A DNA stretch of 64,000 bases from an uncultured Pelagibacteraceae bacterium (GTDB lineage: Bacteria > Pseudomonadota > Alphaproteobacteria > Pelagibacterales > Pelagibacteraceae): assembly GCA_902528645.1 (NCBI GenBank), contig CABZTG010000004.1, forward strand, positions 1-64,000. Direction: 5' to 3'. This document shows, piece by piece, positions 7,689 through 14,699 of this stretch (position 1 is the stretch's first letter; the number at the start of each line of letters is the position of its first letter). Below the pieces are notes generated by a model, which saw only the letters and a program-made list of their open reading frames with translations, ran no database searches and was not told the DNA's origin. The translations under genes and the position numbers were made by a program.

Positions 7689-8126
7689 ATGGAAAACGCT
7701 CAGACTTCATCAAAAACAACAAAATTAAAACTTGATTTTAAGGATAGCAAATATGCAACTGGAAGAAGGAAAACATCTATTGCAAGAGTTTGGCTTAAAA
7801 AGGGTTCAGGAAAAATTTATGTTAATGGCAAATTATACAATGAGTATTTTGCTAGCGAGAATCACAAAATGCAAATTACAAGACCTTTTGAATTAATTAA
7901 TCAAGCTACAGATTATGATGTGAGATGTAATGTAAAAGGTGGCGGTCCGACAGGACAAGCGGGGGCTATGGTACATGGAATTTCAAAAGCTTTAGTATTA
8001 TTTGATGAAAGCTTTAAATCTACTCTTAGAACTGAGAAATTAACCACGAGAGACTCCAGGGCGGTTGAAAGAAAAAAACCTGGAAGAAGAAAAGCTAGAA
8101 GAAGCTTTCAGTTTTCTAAAAGATAA
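7689..8126 (+). CDS. rpsI: 30S ribosomal protein S9
   Basis: A 145-residue protein. After a 20-residue leader not seen in shorter S9 proteins, it has YATGRRKTSIARVWLKKGSG, the central GGGPTGQAGAMVHGISKAL, the LTTRDSRAVERKKPGRRKARRSFQFSKR block, and the invariant C-terminal KR that reaches the P-site tRNA. It follows rplM after one base. The run of T residues just after the stop lacks a clear adjacent hairpin. Confidence 0.97.
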   Translation: MENAQTSSKTTKLKLDFKDSKYATGRRKTSIARVWLKKGSGKIYVNGKLYNEYFASENHKMQITRPFELINQATDYDVRCNVKGGGPTGQAGAMVHGISKALVLFDESFKSTLRTEKLTTRDSRAVERKKPGRRKARRSFQFSKR

Positions 8127-8159
8127 TTTTTTTTTAATTTTTAACTGTTATAATAAGAA

Positions 8160-9182
8160 ATGCCTAAGATTAATGTATTAGTCGCTGGATCAACTGGTTA
8201 TATTGGTATCCAATTGATAAAATTGTTAAACAAACATAAATATGTAAAAATAAAATATTTATGTGGAAATACATCAGTAGGAAAAAAGATTTCTTATTAC
8301 GATAGTACCATCAAATTAAAAAAATTGCCCAAAATTGTAAAATTCAATAAAAAATTTTTGAATGAAATTGATGTTGTATTCACAGCACTTCCCAACGGAG
8401 AAGCACAAGTAATTTCAAAATATTTGAATAAACAGAACGTTTTAATTGATCTTGCCGCAGATTTTAGGCTTCAAAAAGCTTTAGATTACAAAAAATGGTA
8501 TAAAAAAGATCATAAAGCAAAATATAATATTAAGAATAGTATTTATTCTTTACCTGAAATTACAGGTAAAAAAGTTCAAGATTATAAAATTATTTCTTGT
8601 CCTGGATGTTATCCGACTTCTATTCTATTACCTTTAATACCTTTATTAAAAAATAGATTAATAAAAAATCATAATATTATAATTGATTCAAAATCAGGAT
8701 ATTCTGGTGCTGGAAGAGGTGTACACAAAAAATATAAAGATAAAAATTTGTATGAATCTTTAAGTGCTTATGGTGTAGCATCACACAGACATAATTCTGA
8801 AATTGAAGAAATGATAAAAAGATGTGTTAAAAGAAATGTTCAATTTGATTTTACTCCTCATTTATCACCTATGTTTAGAGGCATTTTAAGCACAATTTAT
8901 GTTGAGCTTAATAAGACTTCTTCAGTATCAAAAATATTAAACACATTGAAAAAATATTATAAAAAAGCAAATTTTATAAAAATATTAAATAAAGACAAAT
9001 TAATAAGTACAAATGATGTAATTAATACGAATAATTGCAATATATCTGTTTTTAAATCAAAAAATAAGAATAAGATAATTATACTTTCTGCTATCGATAA
9101 TCTTATTAAAGGGGGAGCAGGTCAGGCAATACAAAATATGAATATGAAATTTAATTTTCCAAAAGATGCTGGTTTTAAATGA
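8160..9182 (+). CDS. argC: N-acetyl-gamma-glutamyl-phosphate reductase
   Basis: A 340-residue NADPH-dependent enzyme of arginine synthesis that reduces N-acetylglutamyl-5-phosphate to the semialdehyde. The nucleotide-binding loop is AGSTGYIG at residues 9-16. The catalytic cysteine is C150 in SCPGCYPTSILLPL, and KSGYSGAGRG with the histidine-rich YGVASHRHNSEIEE completes the site. It begins an operon with a small lipoprotein gene and hom, each overlapping the next. A perfect TATAAT (8149-8154) ends five bases before the ATG, so the message may be leaderless, although the matching -35 region is poor. Confidence 0.95.
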   Translation: MPKINVLVAGSTGYIGIQLIKLLNKHKYVKIKYLCGNTSVGKKISYYDSTIKLKKLPKIVKFNKKFLNEIDVVFTALPNGEAQVISKYLNKQNVLIDLAADFRLQKALDYKKWYKKDHKAKYNIKNSIYSLPEITGKKVQDYKIISCPGCYPTSILLPLIPLLKNRLIKNHNIIIDSKSGYSGAGRGVHKKYKDKNLYESLSAYGVASHRHNSEIEEMIKRCVKRNVQFDFTPHLSPMFRGILSTIYVELNKTSSVSKILNTLKKYYKKANFIKILNKDKLISTNDVINTNNCNISVFKSKNKNKIIILSAIDNLIKGGAGQAIQNMNMKFNFPKDAGFK

Positions 9183-9400
9183 ATAAATTATTACTTATAG
9201 CTCTCTTCATATTTTTAAACGCATGTTCATTTAATATTGACTCTAAATATTGGAATGAGAAAAGCGATAAAAAAAAAGATAATAAAAAATTGACCGAAAT
9301 AATGAAAAAATCAAATGATATTAGATTAATGACAATTGAAGAGTACGAAATTTATATTAATAATTATATCAAAAAAAGTAAATTTCCAGATATTAACTAA
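9179..9400 (+). CDS. Small predicted lipoprotein
   Basis: A 73-residue protein with a lipoprotein signal: a basic start, a hydrophobic run LLLIALFIFLNAC, and C16 in the lipobox LNAC as the likely lipidated residue. The mature part is short, charged and lysine-rich (KYWNEKSDKKKDNKKLTEIMKK) with a DIRLMTIEEYEIYINNYIKKSKFPDIN tail. No family is recognised. It overlaps argC by 4 bp and hom by 1 bp, so it is certainly translated within this operon if its frame is real. The coupling to two amino-acid enzymes may be accidental packing rather than shared function. Confidence 0.75.
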   Translation: MNKLLLIALFIFLNACSFNIDSKYWNEKSDKKKDNKKLTEIMKKSNDIRLMTIEEYEIYINNYIKKSKFPDIN

Positions 9401-10692
9401 TGAATAAAAAGATAAATATTGCACTAATTGGATTGGGTCAGGTTGGAATATTTTTGTATAATGAATTAAATTCAAAAAAGAAAGAAATCGAGATAAAAAC
9501 CGGAAAAAAAATAAATATTGTAGCTATATCTGCTAAAAATAAAAATAAAAAAAGACGTTTTAACATAGATAAAAAAATTTTTTATTCAAATCCTTTAAAA
9601 ATTTTTAAAGAAAAAAAAATAGATATTTTATTTGAATGTATTGGTTTATCTGATGGTATTTCCAAAAAGATAGTAGAATATGCTTTGAAAAAAAAAGTAA
9701 ATGTAATAACGCCAAATAAAGCATTAATTGCTAAACATGGGGATCATTTAGCAAAACTAGCTGAAATGAATAAAGTAAATCTAGAGTTCGAGGCTTCTGT
9801 TGCTGGAGGAATTCCAATTCTTCGAACTATTAAAGAAGGATTAGCAACTAATAAGATTAAAAAAGTTTATGGAATCCTAAATGGGACTACTAATTATATC
9901 TTGTCAGAGATGGAAAATAGTAACGAAAGTTTTGAAAAAGTTTTAAAGAAAGCCCAGGTACTTGGTTATGCTGAACCAGGTAATCCTAAATTAGATCTAA
10001 ATGGTTTTGATGCTTTTGCTAAAATTAGAATTTTATCAGCACTTTCATTTAATATCAAAATATCAAGAAGTAAGTGTATAATGGAAGGAATTGAAAACAT
10101 TAAACTAGAAGATATTAAAATAGCAAATCAATTAGGTTTGAGGATAAAATTACTTGGGATTTCTGAAATTATTAATAATCAATTATTCGAAACAGTACAT
10201 CCATGTTTAGTGAGTAAAAACTCATATATCGGAAATGTGAATGGTGTAATGAATGCGGTTATTACAGAGGGCAGGCCAGTAGGTCAAAGTATTTTACAAG
10301 GAGAGGGGGCAGGTCCTGGACCAACCTCATCATCTTTATTATCAGATTTACTATCAATTTTGAGAGGAAATATAAAACCTCCTTTTGGAATTTCTTATGA
10401 TAAAAGAAGATCTATAAAACCCTTTAACAATCAAAATTATTCTAATTCATTATATCTTAGATTTGAGGTTAAGGATAAACAGGGCGTTTTATCTTTAATA
10501 ACAAATCGATTATCTAAATTTAAGATCTCTGTAAAAAGAATTATTCAAACTCCTGATAAGAAAAATAAGAAGGCTACAATTGTTATTATAAGCCATAAAA
10601 CTACTGAAAAAAATATAAAAGATTGTCTATCAATTTTTAAAAAAAATAAAAATATTCTCAAATTTCCAACTTTAATTAGACTTTATAATTAA
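9400..10692 (+). CDS. hom: Homoserine dehydrogenase
   Basis: A 430-residue monofunctional homoserine dehydrogenase, reducing aspartate semialdehyde to homoserine for methionine and threonine. The NAD(P) motif ALIGLGQVG lies at residues 8-16, and NVITPNKALIAKHG and FEASVAGGIPILRTIKEGL contain the catalytic lysine and substrate-binding residues. NGTTNYILSEM follows, and residues from about 350 form an ACT domain (YLRFEVKDKQGVLSLITNRL), a usual site of threonine feedback. Its product is the precursor used by metY in this window. It starts on the last base of the lipoprotein stop and shares its own last base with the next gene. Confidence 0.95.
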   Translation: MNKKINIALIGLGQVGIFLYNELNSKKKEIEIKTGKKINIVAISAKNKNKKRRFNIDKKIFYSNPLKIFKEKKIDILFECIGLSDGISKKIVEYALKKKVNVITPNKALIAKHGDHLAKLAEMNKVNLEFEASVAGGIPILRTIKEGLATNKIKKVYGILNGTTNYILSEMENSNESFEKVLKKAQVLGYAEPGNPKLDLNGFDAFAKIRILSALSFNIKISRSKCIMEGIENIKLEDIKIANQLGLRIKLLGISEIINNQLFETVHPCLVSKNSYIGNVNGVMNAVITEGRPVGQSILQGEGAGPGPTSSSLLSDLLSILRGNIKPPFGISYDKRRSIKPFNNQNYSNSLYLRFEVKDKQGVLSLITNRLSKFKISVKRIIQTPDKKNKKATIVIISHKTTEKNIKDCLSIFKKNKNILKFPTLIRLYN

Positions 10693-11594
10693 TGGATATT
10701 TATATAAAACTTTTTGAAGTTTTGTTTCCAGTATTCTTTGTTGTGGGTATTGGATATTATCTTGGTAAAAAAAATCCTAAAATTGACACTACATTTATTA
10801 CTAATTTTGCCGCAAATGTTGGTACACCAGCAATGATTATTTATGCATTAAATCCAGTAAATATATCGTTTACTATTTTCATTAACTATTTTTGGTACTA
10901 TGCAATCGCAATTGTTGGGTTCATTATTGTTGGAATAATCATATTATCTCTTTTAAATACTAAAGATATAATAAGAGAACTTCCGCCTTTAACAATGCCT
11001 AATACTGGTAATATGGGTCTACCAATATGTTTATTCGCGTATGGTTCTCAAGGTCTTGGTGTTTCGGCCGCTATTTCTGCATTAATCATTTTGTGTCACT
11101 TTACATTAGGTGTTTTTTTAGCAGATAGAAAATTTAGTTTACAAGTCATAATAAAAAGCCCACCTTTTTATGCGATCATTATTGCGGTTTTTTTACTTTA
11201 TTATGATTATGAACTTCCAGGATTTATAGAAAATACTACTTTTTTATTAATGTATGCCACAATATTTTTAATTTTGATGTCATTAGGAATAGCACTAACA
11301 AGACTTAAGGTTTTTTCACTTAACAAGGCAATATTTTCTTCTTTAGGCCGAGTGATTGTTGGACCTATTATCGGTTATTTATTAATTTTATATTTCGGTC
11401 TAGATGGGTTCGCAGCTGGTGTATTACTGATTCAATGTTCAATGCCTAGCGCAGTTCTTAATTACCTTGTTGCATCAATTTATTCACCTAAAAAAATTGT
11501 TGATAGTGTTGCTAGTACTATTGTTGTGTCAACACTCATGTCTTTTGTAACAATTCCAATTGTTGTATTCTTTGCTTTAAAATACTTTAATTAA
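10692..11594 (+). CDS. AEC-family (auxin efflux carrier-like) transporter
   Basis: A 300-residue membrane protein with about ten hydrophobic segments in two halves. It has the AEC-family signs LFEVLFPVFFVVGIGYYLGKK at the start, LTMPNTGNMGLPICLFAYG with the conserved asparagine-proline crossover, and CSMPSAVLNYLVAS in the second half. Members move organic acids, amino acids or auxin-like anions out of or into the cell; the substrate is unknown. It begins in the hom stop codon, so it is co-translated with the argC-hom operon, which suggests but does not prove transport of a related metabolite. Confidence 0.85.
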   Translation: MDIYIKLFEVLFPVFFVVGIGYYLGKKNPKIDTTFITNFAANVGTPAMIIYALNPVNISFTIFINYFWYYAIAIVGFIIVGIIILSLLNTKDIIRELPPLTMPNTGNMGLPICLFAYGSQGLGVSAAISALIILCHFTLGVFLADRKFSLQVIIKSPPFYAIIIAVFLLYYDYELPGFIENTTFLLMYATIFLILMSLGIALTRLKVFSLNKAIFSSLGRVIVGPIIGYLLILYFGLDGFAAGVLLIQCSMPSAVLNYLVASIYSPKKIVDSVASTIVVSTLMSFVTIPIVVFFALKYFN

Positions 11595-11610
11595 TCTATA
11601 TCCTTCTTAT

Positions 11611-12462
11611 ATGAAGGCTATTACATTTAATCTTTTAGCGTGGGTAATGCTTCCAATTATGGATGGTTTTGCTAAATATTTAAGTGCAGAATTACCTGTA
11701 TTACAAATCACTTGGGCAAGATATTTTTTCACAGTGGCGTTCACTTTACCAATTATGTTTTTCTTTTTTCGAGAAAATCTTGTTTGGACAGACAAACCGA
11801 AGCTTCAATTTATAAGAGGCTTAATACTTTTAACAGCAAATATTTGTTTCTTTTATGCCATTTCAGTAATCTCTTTAGCAAAAGCATTAACTTTGGCATT
11901 TGTTGCACCTTTGATTGTTACAGCTTTTTCTCCAATTTTTTTAGGTGAGAAGGTTGGTTTTAGAAGATGGTCAGCTGTAATTATAGGATTTATAGGATCC
12001 TTGGTTGTTATAAGACCTGGGTTTGTTGAAATTAATTTAGCAAGTATTGCTGCGCTTGGAACAGGAATAATGTATGGATTTTATTTAATTATTACTCGTA
12101 AGTTAAGTACTTCAGACAACCCTTTGTTAACTTTATTGTTAACTGGTGTAGTAGGGGCTGTTATTATTTCATGTGTAATGCCTTTTGTTTGGATCAAGCC
12201 AACAATTAATCAGTGGTCAATGATGGCTGCTATTGGTGTATTTGCCTGCGTAGGTCATTTATTTCTAATATTATCTCTAAAATACGCTGATGCTTCAAAA
12301 TTAGCTCCATTTAGTTACTTTGAGATCATTACAAACATAATTATAGGTTATTATTTCTTTAGTGATTTCCCTGATAATTGGACTTTCTTAGGTTTGTTTA
12401 TTATTGTATTAAGTGGTATCTACATCTCAAGAAGAGAGAACTTGGTTAAAAAAGTAAAATAA
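11611..12462 (+). CDS. DMT-superfamily (EamA) transporter
   Basis: A 283-residue protein with ten predicted membrane segments arranged as two EamA repeats. Repeat one contains MLPIMDGFAKYLSAELPVLQITWARYF and AISVISLAKALTLAFVAPLIV; repeat two contains LILSLKYADASKLAPFSYFEIITNIIIGYYFFSDFPDNWT. Proteins of this type export amino acids, nucleosides or other metabolites; nothing here fixes the substrate. It follows the AEC transporter by 16 bp on the same strand and is the last gene before the 461-bp non-coding stretch. Confidence 0.87.
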   Translation: MKAITFNLLAWVMLPIMDGFAKYLSAELPVLQITWARYFFTVAFTLPIMFFFFRENLVWTDKPKLQFIRGLILLTANICFFYAISVISLAKALTLAFVAPLIVTAFSPIFLGEKVGFRRWSAVIIGFIGSLVVIRPGFVEINLASIAALGTGIMYGFYLIITRKLSTSDNPLLTLLLTGVVGAVIISCVMPFVWIKPTINQWSMMAAIGVFACVGHLFLILSLKYADASKLAPFSYFEIITNIIIGYYFFSDFPDNWTFLGLFIIVLSGIYISRRENLVKKVK

Positions 12463-12718
12463 TAGGTAATATTTATTTACTATTTTCTAATGTATTACAT
12501 TAAGTATTAATTATAAAATATTGTATTTATTGTATTTTATTAAAAATTATTACAATATTAATTTTTAAATATTTTAGATTATTTAATGTTTAAATCACCC
12601 TAATATTCTCTGCAAAAGTGTAGATTTATAGTAAATTATGAAAAACATTAAATAACCTTTTAAAATAGGGATTTTTTCCGATTGTGGTTATGAAAATTCC
12701 AAAAAAATAGGGCAGTCC
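12463..12718. other. AT-rich intergenic stretch without a recognisable gene
   Basis: The first 256 bases after the transporter gene are very A/T-rich to about 12600 and then slightly less so. No reading frame of useful length, tRNA or known RNA signature was seen. It may hold the promoter of the candidate RNA that follows. Confidence 0.5.
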
Positions 12719-12898
12719 AAAAGCATTGATATGGTTGAATAGTAGAGCGATGCATTAATTGAATATAGCATTTAAACGCCCATAGAGGGGCCTATTTTTG
12801 GTATGGGCTAGTATATGGTACAACCGAAGGGTGAATTATGTTATTTAGAAAGTAATCCTTCAAAAAGGTAAAAAAGCGTTCATTTTACTCACCTTTTT
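12719..12898 (+). ncRNA. Candidate structured RNA, unassigned family
   Basis: This part of a 461-bp gap is richer in G+C (43% at 12781-12840) than the A/T-rich gap upstream. A plus-strand RNA would fold into consecutive hairpins. H1 is GCATTG (12723-12728) with CGATGC (12748-12753). H2 is GCCCATA (12778-12784) with TATGGGC (12802-12808). H3 is GAAGG (12826-12830) with CCTTC (12857-12861), extended inward by ATTA with TAAT. The H1 loop GGTTG (12733-12737) can pair with CAACC (12821-12825) as a pseudoknot. It ends in a terminator-like hairpin. It does not look like tmRNA, RNase P RNA, SRP RNA or 6S RNA. Chance hairpins remain possible. Confidence 0.35.
12862..12898. terminator. Bidirectional terminator-like hairpin
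   Basis: AAAAAGGT (12862-12869) pairs with ACCTTTTT (12891-12898), and internal GTAAAA can pair with TTTTAC. A U-run follows the stem on either strand. On the minus strand it is correctly placed to end transcription of the alkyltransferase gene, which stops at 12924; on the plus strand it would end the candidate RNA. Confidence 0.55.
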
Positions 12899-12923
12899 CA
12901 CTTAAAAAATGTTTAATATAGAC

Positions 12924-13199
12924 CTAAATAACTACCTTTTCGGATCTTAGTAATTTGAGCTTTTGCTTGATTCCACCTCTACCAGAGTAACCTCCAAGAG
13001 CTCCATCAGATCTAATCACTCTATGACAGGGTATTTTTGGGGCATATGGGTTTTTAGCACAAGCATTGGCTACAGCTCTGGCTGATTTAGGGCTGTTTAT
13101 TGCAGCAGCAACTTGTTTATATGTTCTTATTTTACCTTTTGGTATAGTTTTGAGGTATTTCCAGACTTTTAATTGAAATTTAGTGCCTTTAAGATGCAT
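12924..13199 (-). CDS. Methylated-DNA-protein cysteine methyltransferase (Ogt/Ada C-domain)
   Basis: A 91-residue protein covering only the alkyltransferase active-site domain. The acceptor cysteine is C58 in PYAPKIPCHRVIRSDG, the flipping arginine is R41 in SARAVANACAKNP, and GALGGYSGRGGIKQKLKLL forms the substrate lid. It directly reverses O6-alkylguanine. I chose ATG 13199 because family homology begins right after it (GTKFQLKVWKYLKTIPKGK). The frame runs on to an ATG at 13283, but those 28 residues lie in the odd GC-rich tract and look unrelated. The usual N-terminal ribonuclease-like domain is missing, as in many small family members. It is likely acquired. Confidence 0.88.
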   Translation of the reverse strand: MHLKGTKFQLKVWKYLKTIPKGKIRTYKQVAAAINSPKSARAVANACAKNPYAPKIPCHRVIRSDGALGGYSGRGGIKQKLKLLRSEKVVI

Positions 13200-13482
13200 T
13201 TTTTTGTGAAACCCCTGTTTCCTTGCACTTTTAAGGGTGCAAAGAACAGTTGTTTTGGCACGTCGTTGATGCGCTACCGCCATGCCTCCCGTTCTGCATG
13301 TTCAGCGATGCTTTGCAGAACTTTCTGCCCCTTGGATTTGTACCTCTCGGCTTTTGCCCAATTGGCCAGTTAAGGGTTGCCCCTTAATTCACTTATACTT
13401 TAACAGATATGATTTTAAAGCTGTATCACCTTTTAATTGATTCTTAAAATTTACAGAAATTCCTGTGAATATTGGGGATAAA
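13200..13482. other. GC-rich tract with three hairpins and near-direct repeats
   Basis: Bases 13261-13380 are 52-57% G+C in a genome near 30%. Three stems stand out: TTGCAC/GTGCAA (13223-13242), GTTCTGCA/TGCAGAAC (13291-13321) and TTAAGGG/CCCTTAA with loop TTGC (13370-13387). TTAAGGGTGC (13231-13240) and TTAAGGGTTGC (13370-13380) are near-direct repeats bracketing the richest part. On the minus strand a frame without a start reads about 31 codons (LANWAKAERYKSKGQK, then ending EREAWR and a stop), perhaps a gene remnant. From 13390 to 13482 the composition returns to normal and nothing is seen. An old insertion or attachment site is possible. Confidence 0.5.
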
Positions 13483-13695
13483 TTAAGCTTTGAAAACTAA
13501 GATAAAATAGCTGATTAAAAATAAGATTGCTAAGATAGATAAAAAAATAGTTTCAATGCTTTTGCCATGATTTTTATACTGAATTGAACTTAAAATAATA
13601 AATCCTACAGAGGTAATTAAAAACCATACAGCAGGAATTTCTCCATCAATTGAACCCATAATTTTTATATTTAAACTATTGACATTAAAAATCAC
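13483..13695 (-). CDS. Small predicted membrane protein
   Basis: A 70-residue protein with two strong hydrophobic segments, AVWFLITSVGFIILSS and IETIFLSILAILFLISYFILVF, separated by a short polar loop (IQYKNHGKS). No family is recognised. Translation may really begin at the internal ATG at 13659 (MGSIDGEIPAVWF), since the first 12 residues carry no distinct signal. It is divergent from the recombinase gene with 45 bp between the annotated starts. Composition is like the rest of the chromosome. It could be spurious, but a two-helix pattern is unlikely by chance. Confidence 0.5.
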   Translation of the reverse strand: MIFNVNSLNIKIMGSIDGEIPAVWFLITSVGFIILSSIQYKNHGKSIETIFLSILAILFLISYFILVFKA

Positions 13696-13740
13696 TTGAT
13701 ATATTACTAGTGATAATTAATTGTTATCAATAGTAATTAT

Positions 13741-14694
13741 ATGAGTGAACTTACTACAGACCTTAAATCTCTTCACGAGGCAACATTGAATAACCTTAGA
13801 AGCTCTAAAGCAAAAAATACTTTAAGAGCTTACAAATCTGACTTTAAAGACTTTGGAGCTTTTTGTTCAAAACATGGTCTAAATTCATTGCCAACAGAAC
13901 CTAAAATAGTTTCCTTATACCTTACCCATCTCTCTAAAAAATCAAAAATTAGCACTTTAAGACGAAGATTAGTATCAATAAGTATGGTTCATAAGCTAAA
14001 AGGGCATTATTTAGACACTAAACATCCAATTATAGTCGAAAATTTAATGGGAATAAGAAGGGTCAAAGGAAGTATTCAAAAAGGAAAAAAACCATTATTA
14101 ATCAATCATTTAAAATTAATTATTAAAGCTATTAATGAAGAAAAAACTGAGCAAATTAAAAAACTGAGAGATAAATCAATTATATTAACTGGTTTTGGGG
14201 GTGGCTTTAGAAGATCGGAGCTTATTTCAATTGATTATGAAGATTTAGAATTTGTTCCAGAGGGTCTCAAAATAACTATTAAAAGATCAAAAACAGACCA
14301 ATTTGGTGAGGGAATGATTAAAGGACTACCCTACTTCAATAATGAAATATATTGTCCGGTTTCAAATCTAAAAAAATGGTTAGAAATTTCTAAAATTAAG
14401 TCTGGACCTATTTTTAGAAGATTTTCCAAAGGTTTATCATTAACAGATAAAAGGTTAACTGATCAATCTGTAGTTATATTAATGAAAGAGTATTTAAACT
14501 TAGCAGGTTTAGAAAATAAAAATTTTGCAGGTCATAGTTTAAGGTCAGGCTTTGCAACAGTAGCCGCTGAGTCTGGAGCGGATGAAAGAAGTATTATGGA
14601 AATGACAGGGCATAAAACAACACAAATGGTTAGAAGATACATAAGAGAAGCAAATATCTTTAAAAATAATGCTTTAAACAAGATTAAAATTTAA
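13741..14694 (+). CDS. Tyrosine-type site-specific recombinase/integrase
   Basis: A 317-residue integrase with a SAM-like core-binding N-terminal domain (NTLRAYKSDFKDFGAFC, about 26-42) and a complete catalytic domain. Visible residues are R157 in GGFRRSEL, K184 in KRSKTDQ, H265 and R268 in AGHSLRSGFATVAAE, H291 in MTGHKTTQM and the nucleophile Y300 in VRRYIREA. All key positions are present, so it should be active. It sits in an accessory patch rather than beside xerC/xerD partners, suggesting a mobile-element origin, though no excisionase, attachment repeat or cargo boundary is clear. It is convergent with the glycosyltransferase downstream (5 bp apart). Confidence 0.92.
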   Translation: MSELTTDLKSLHEATLNNLRSSKAKNTLRAYKSDFKDFGAFCSKHGLNSLPTEPKIVSLYLTHLSKKSKISTLRRRLVSISMVHKLKGHYLDTKHPIIVENLMGIRRVKGSIQKGKKPLLINHLKLIIKAINEEKTEQIKKLRDKSIILTGFGGGFRRSELISIDYEDLEFVPEGLKITIKRSKTDQFGEGMIKGLPYFNNEIYCPVSNLKKWLEISKIKSGPIFRRFSKGLSLTDKRLTDQSVVILMKEYLNLAGLENKNFAGHSLRSGFATVAAESGADERSIMEMTGHKTTQMVRRYIREANIFKNNALNKIKI

Positions 14695-14699
14695 ATTCT

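Noticed and set aside
13200-13283. N-terminal extension of the alkyltransferase to ATG 13283
   Set aside because: The added 28 residues lie in the GC-rich tract and do not resemble the family; homology begins at 13199.
13223-13387. Integron attC site
   Set aside because: The end motifs do not match the attC consensus, and the outer repeats are direct rather than inverted.
12601-13390. tmRNA, RNase P RNA, SRP RNA or 6S RNA
   Set aside because: No tag sequence with tRNA-like ends, no RNase P core signature, no SRP tetraloop region and no long closed 6S-type hairpin were found.
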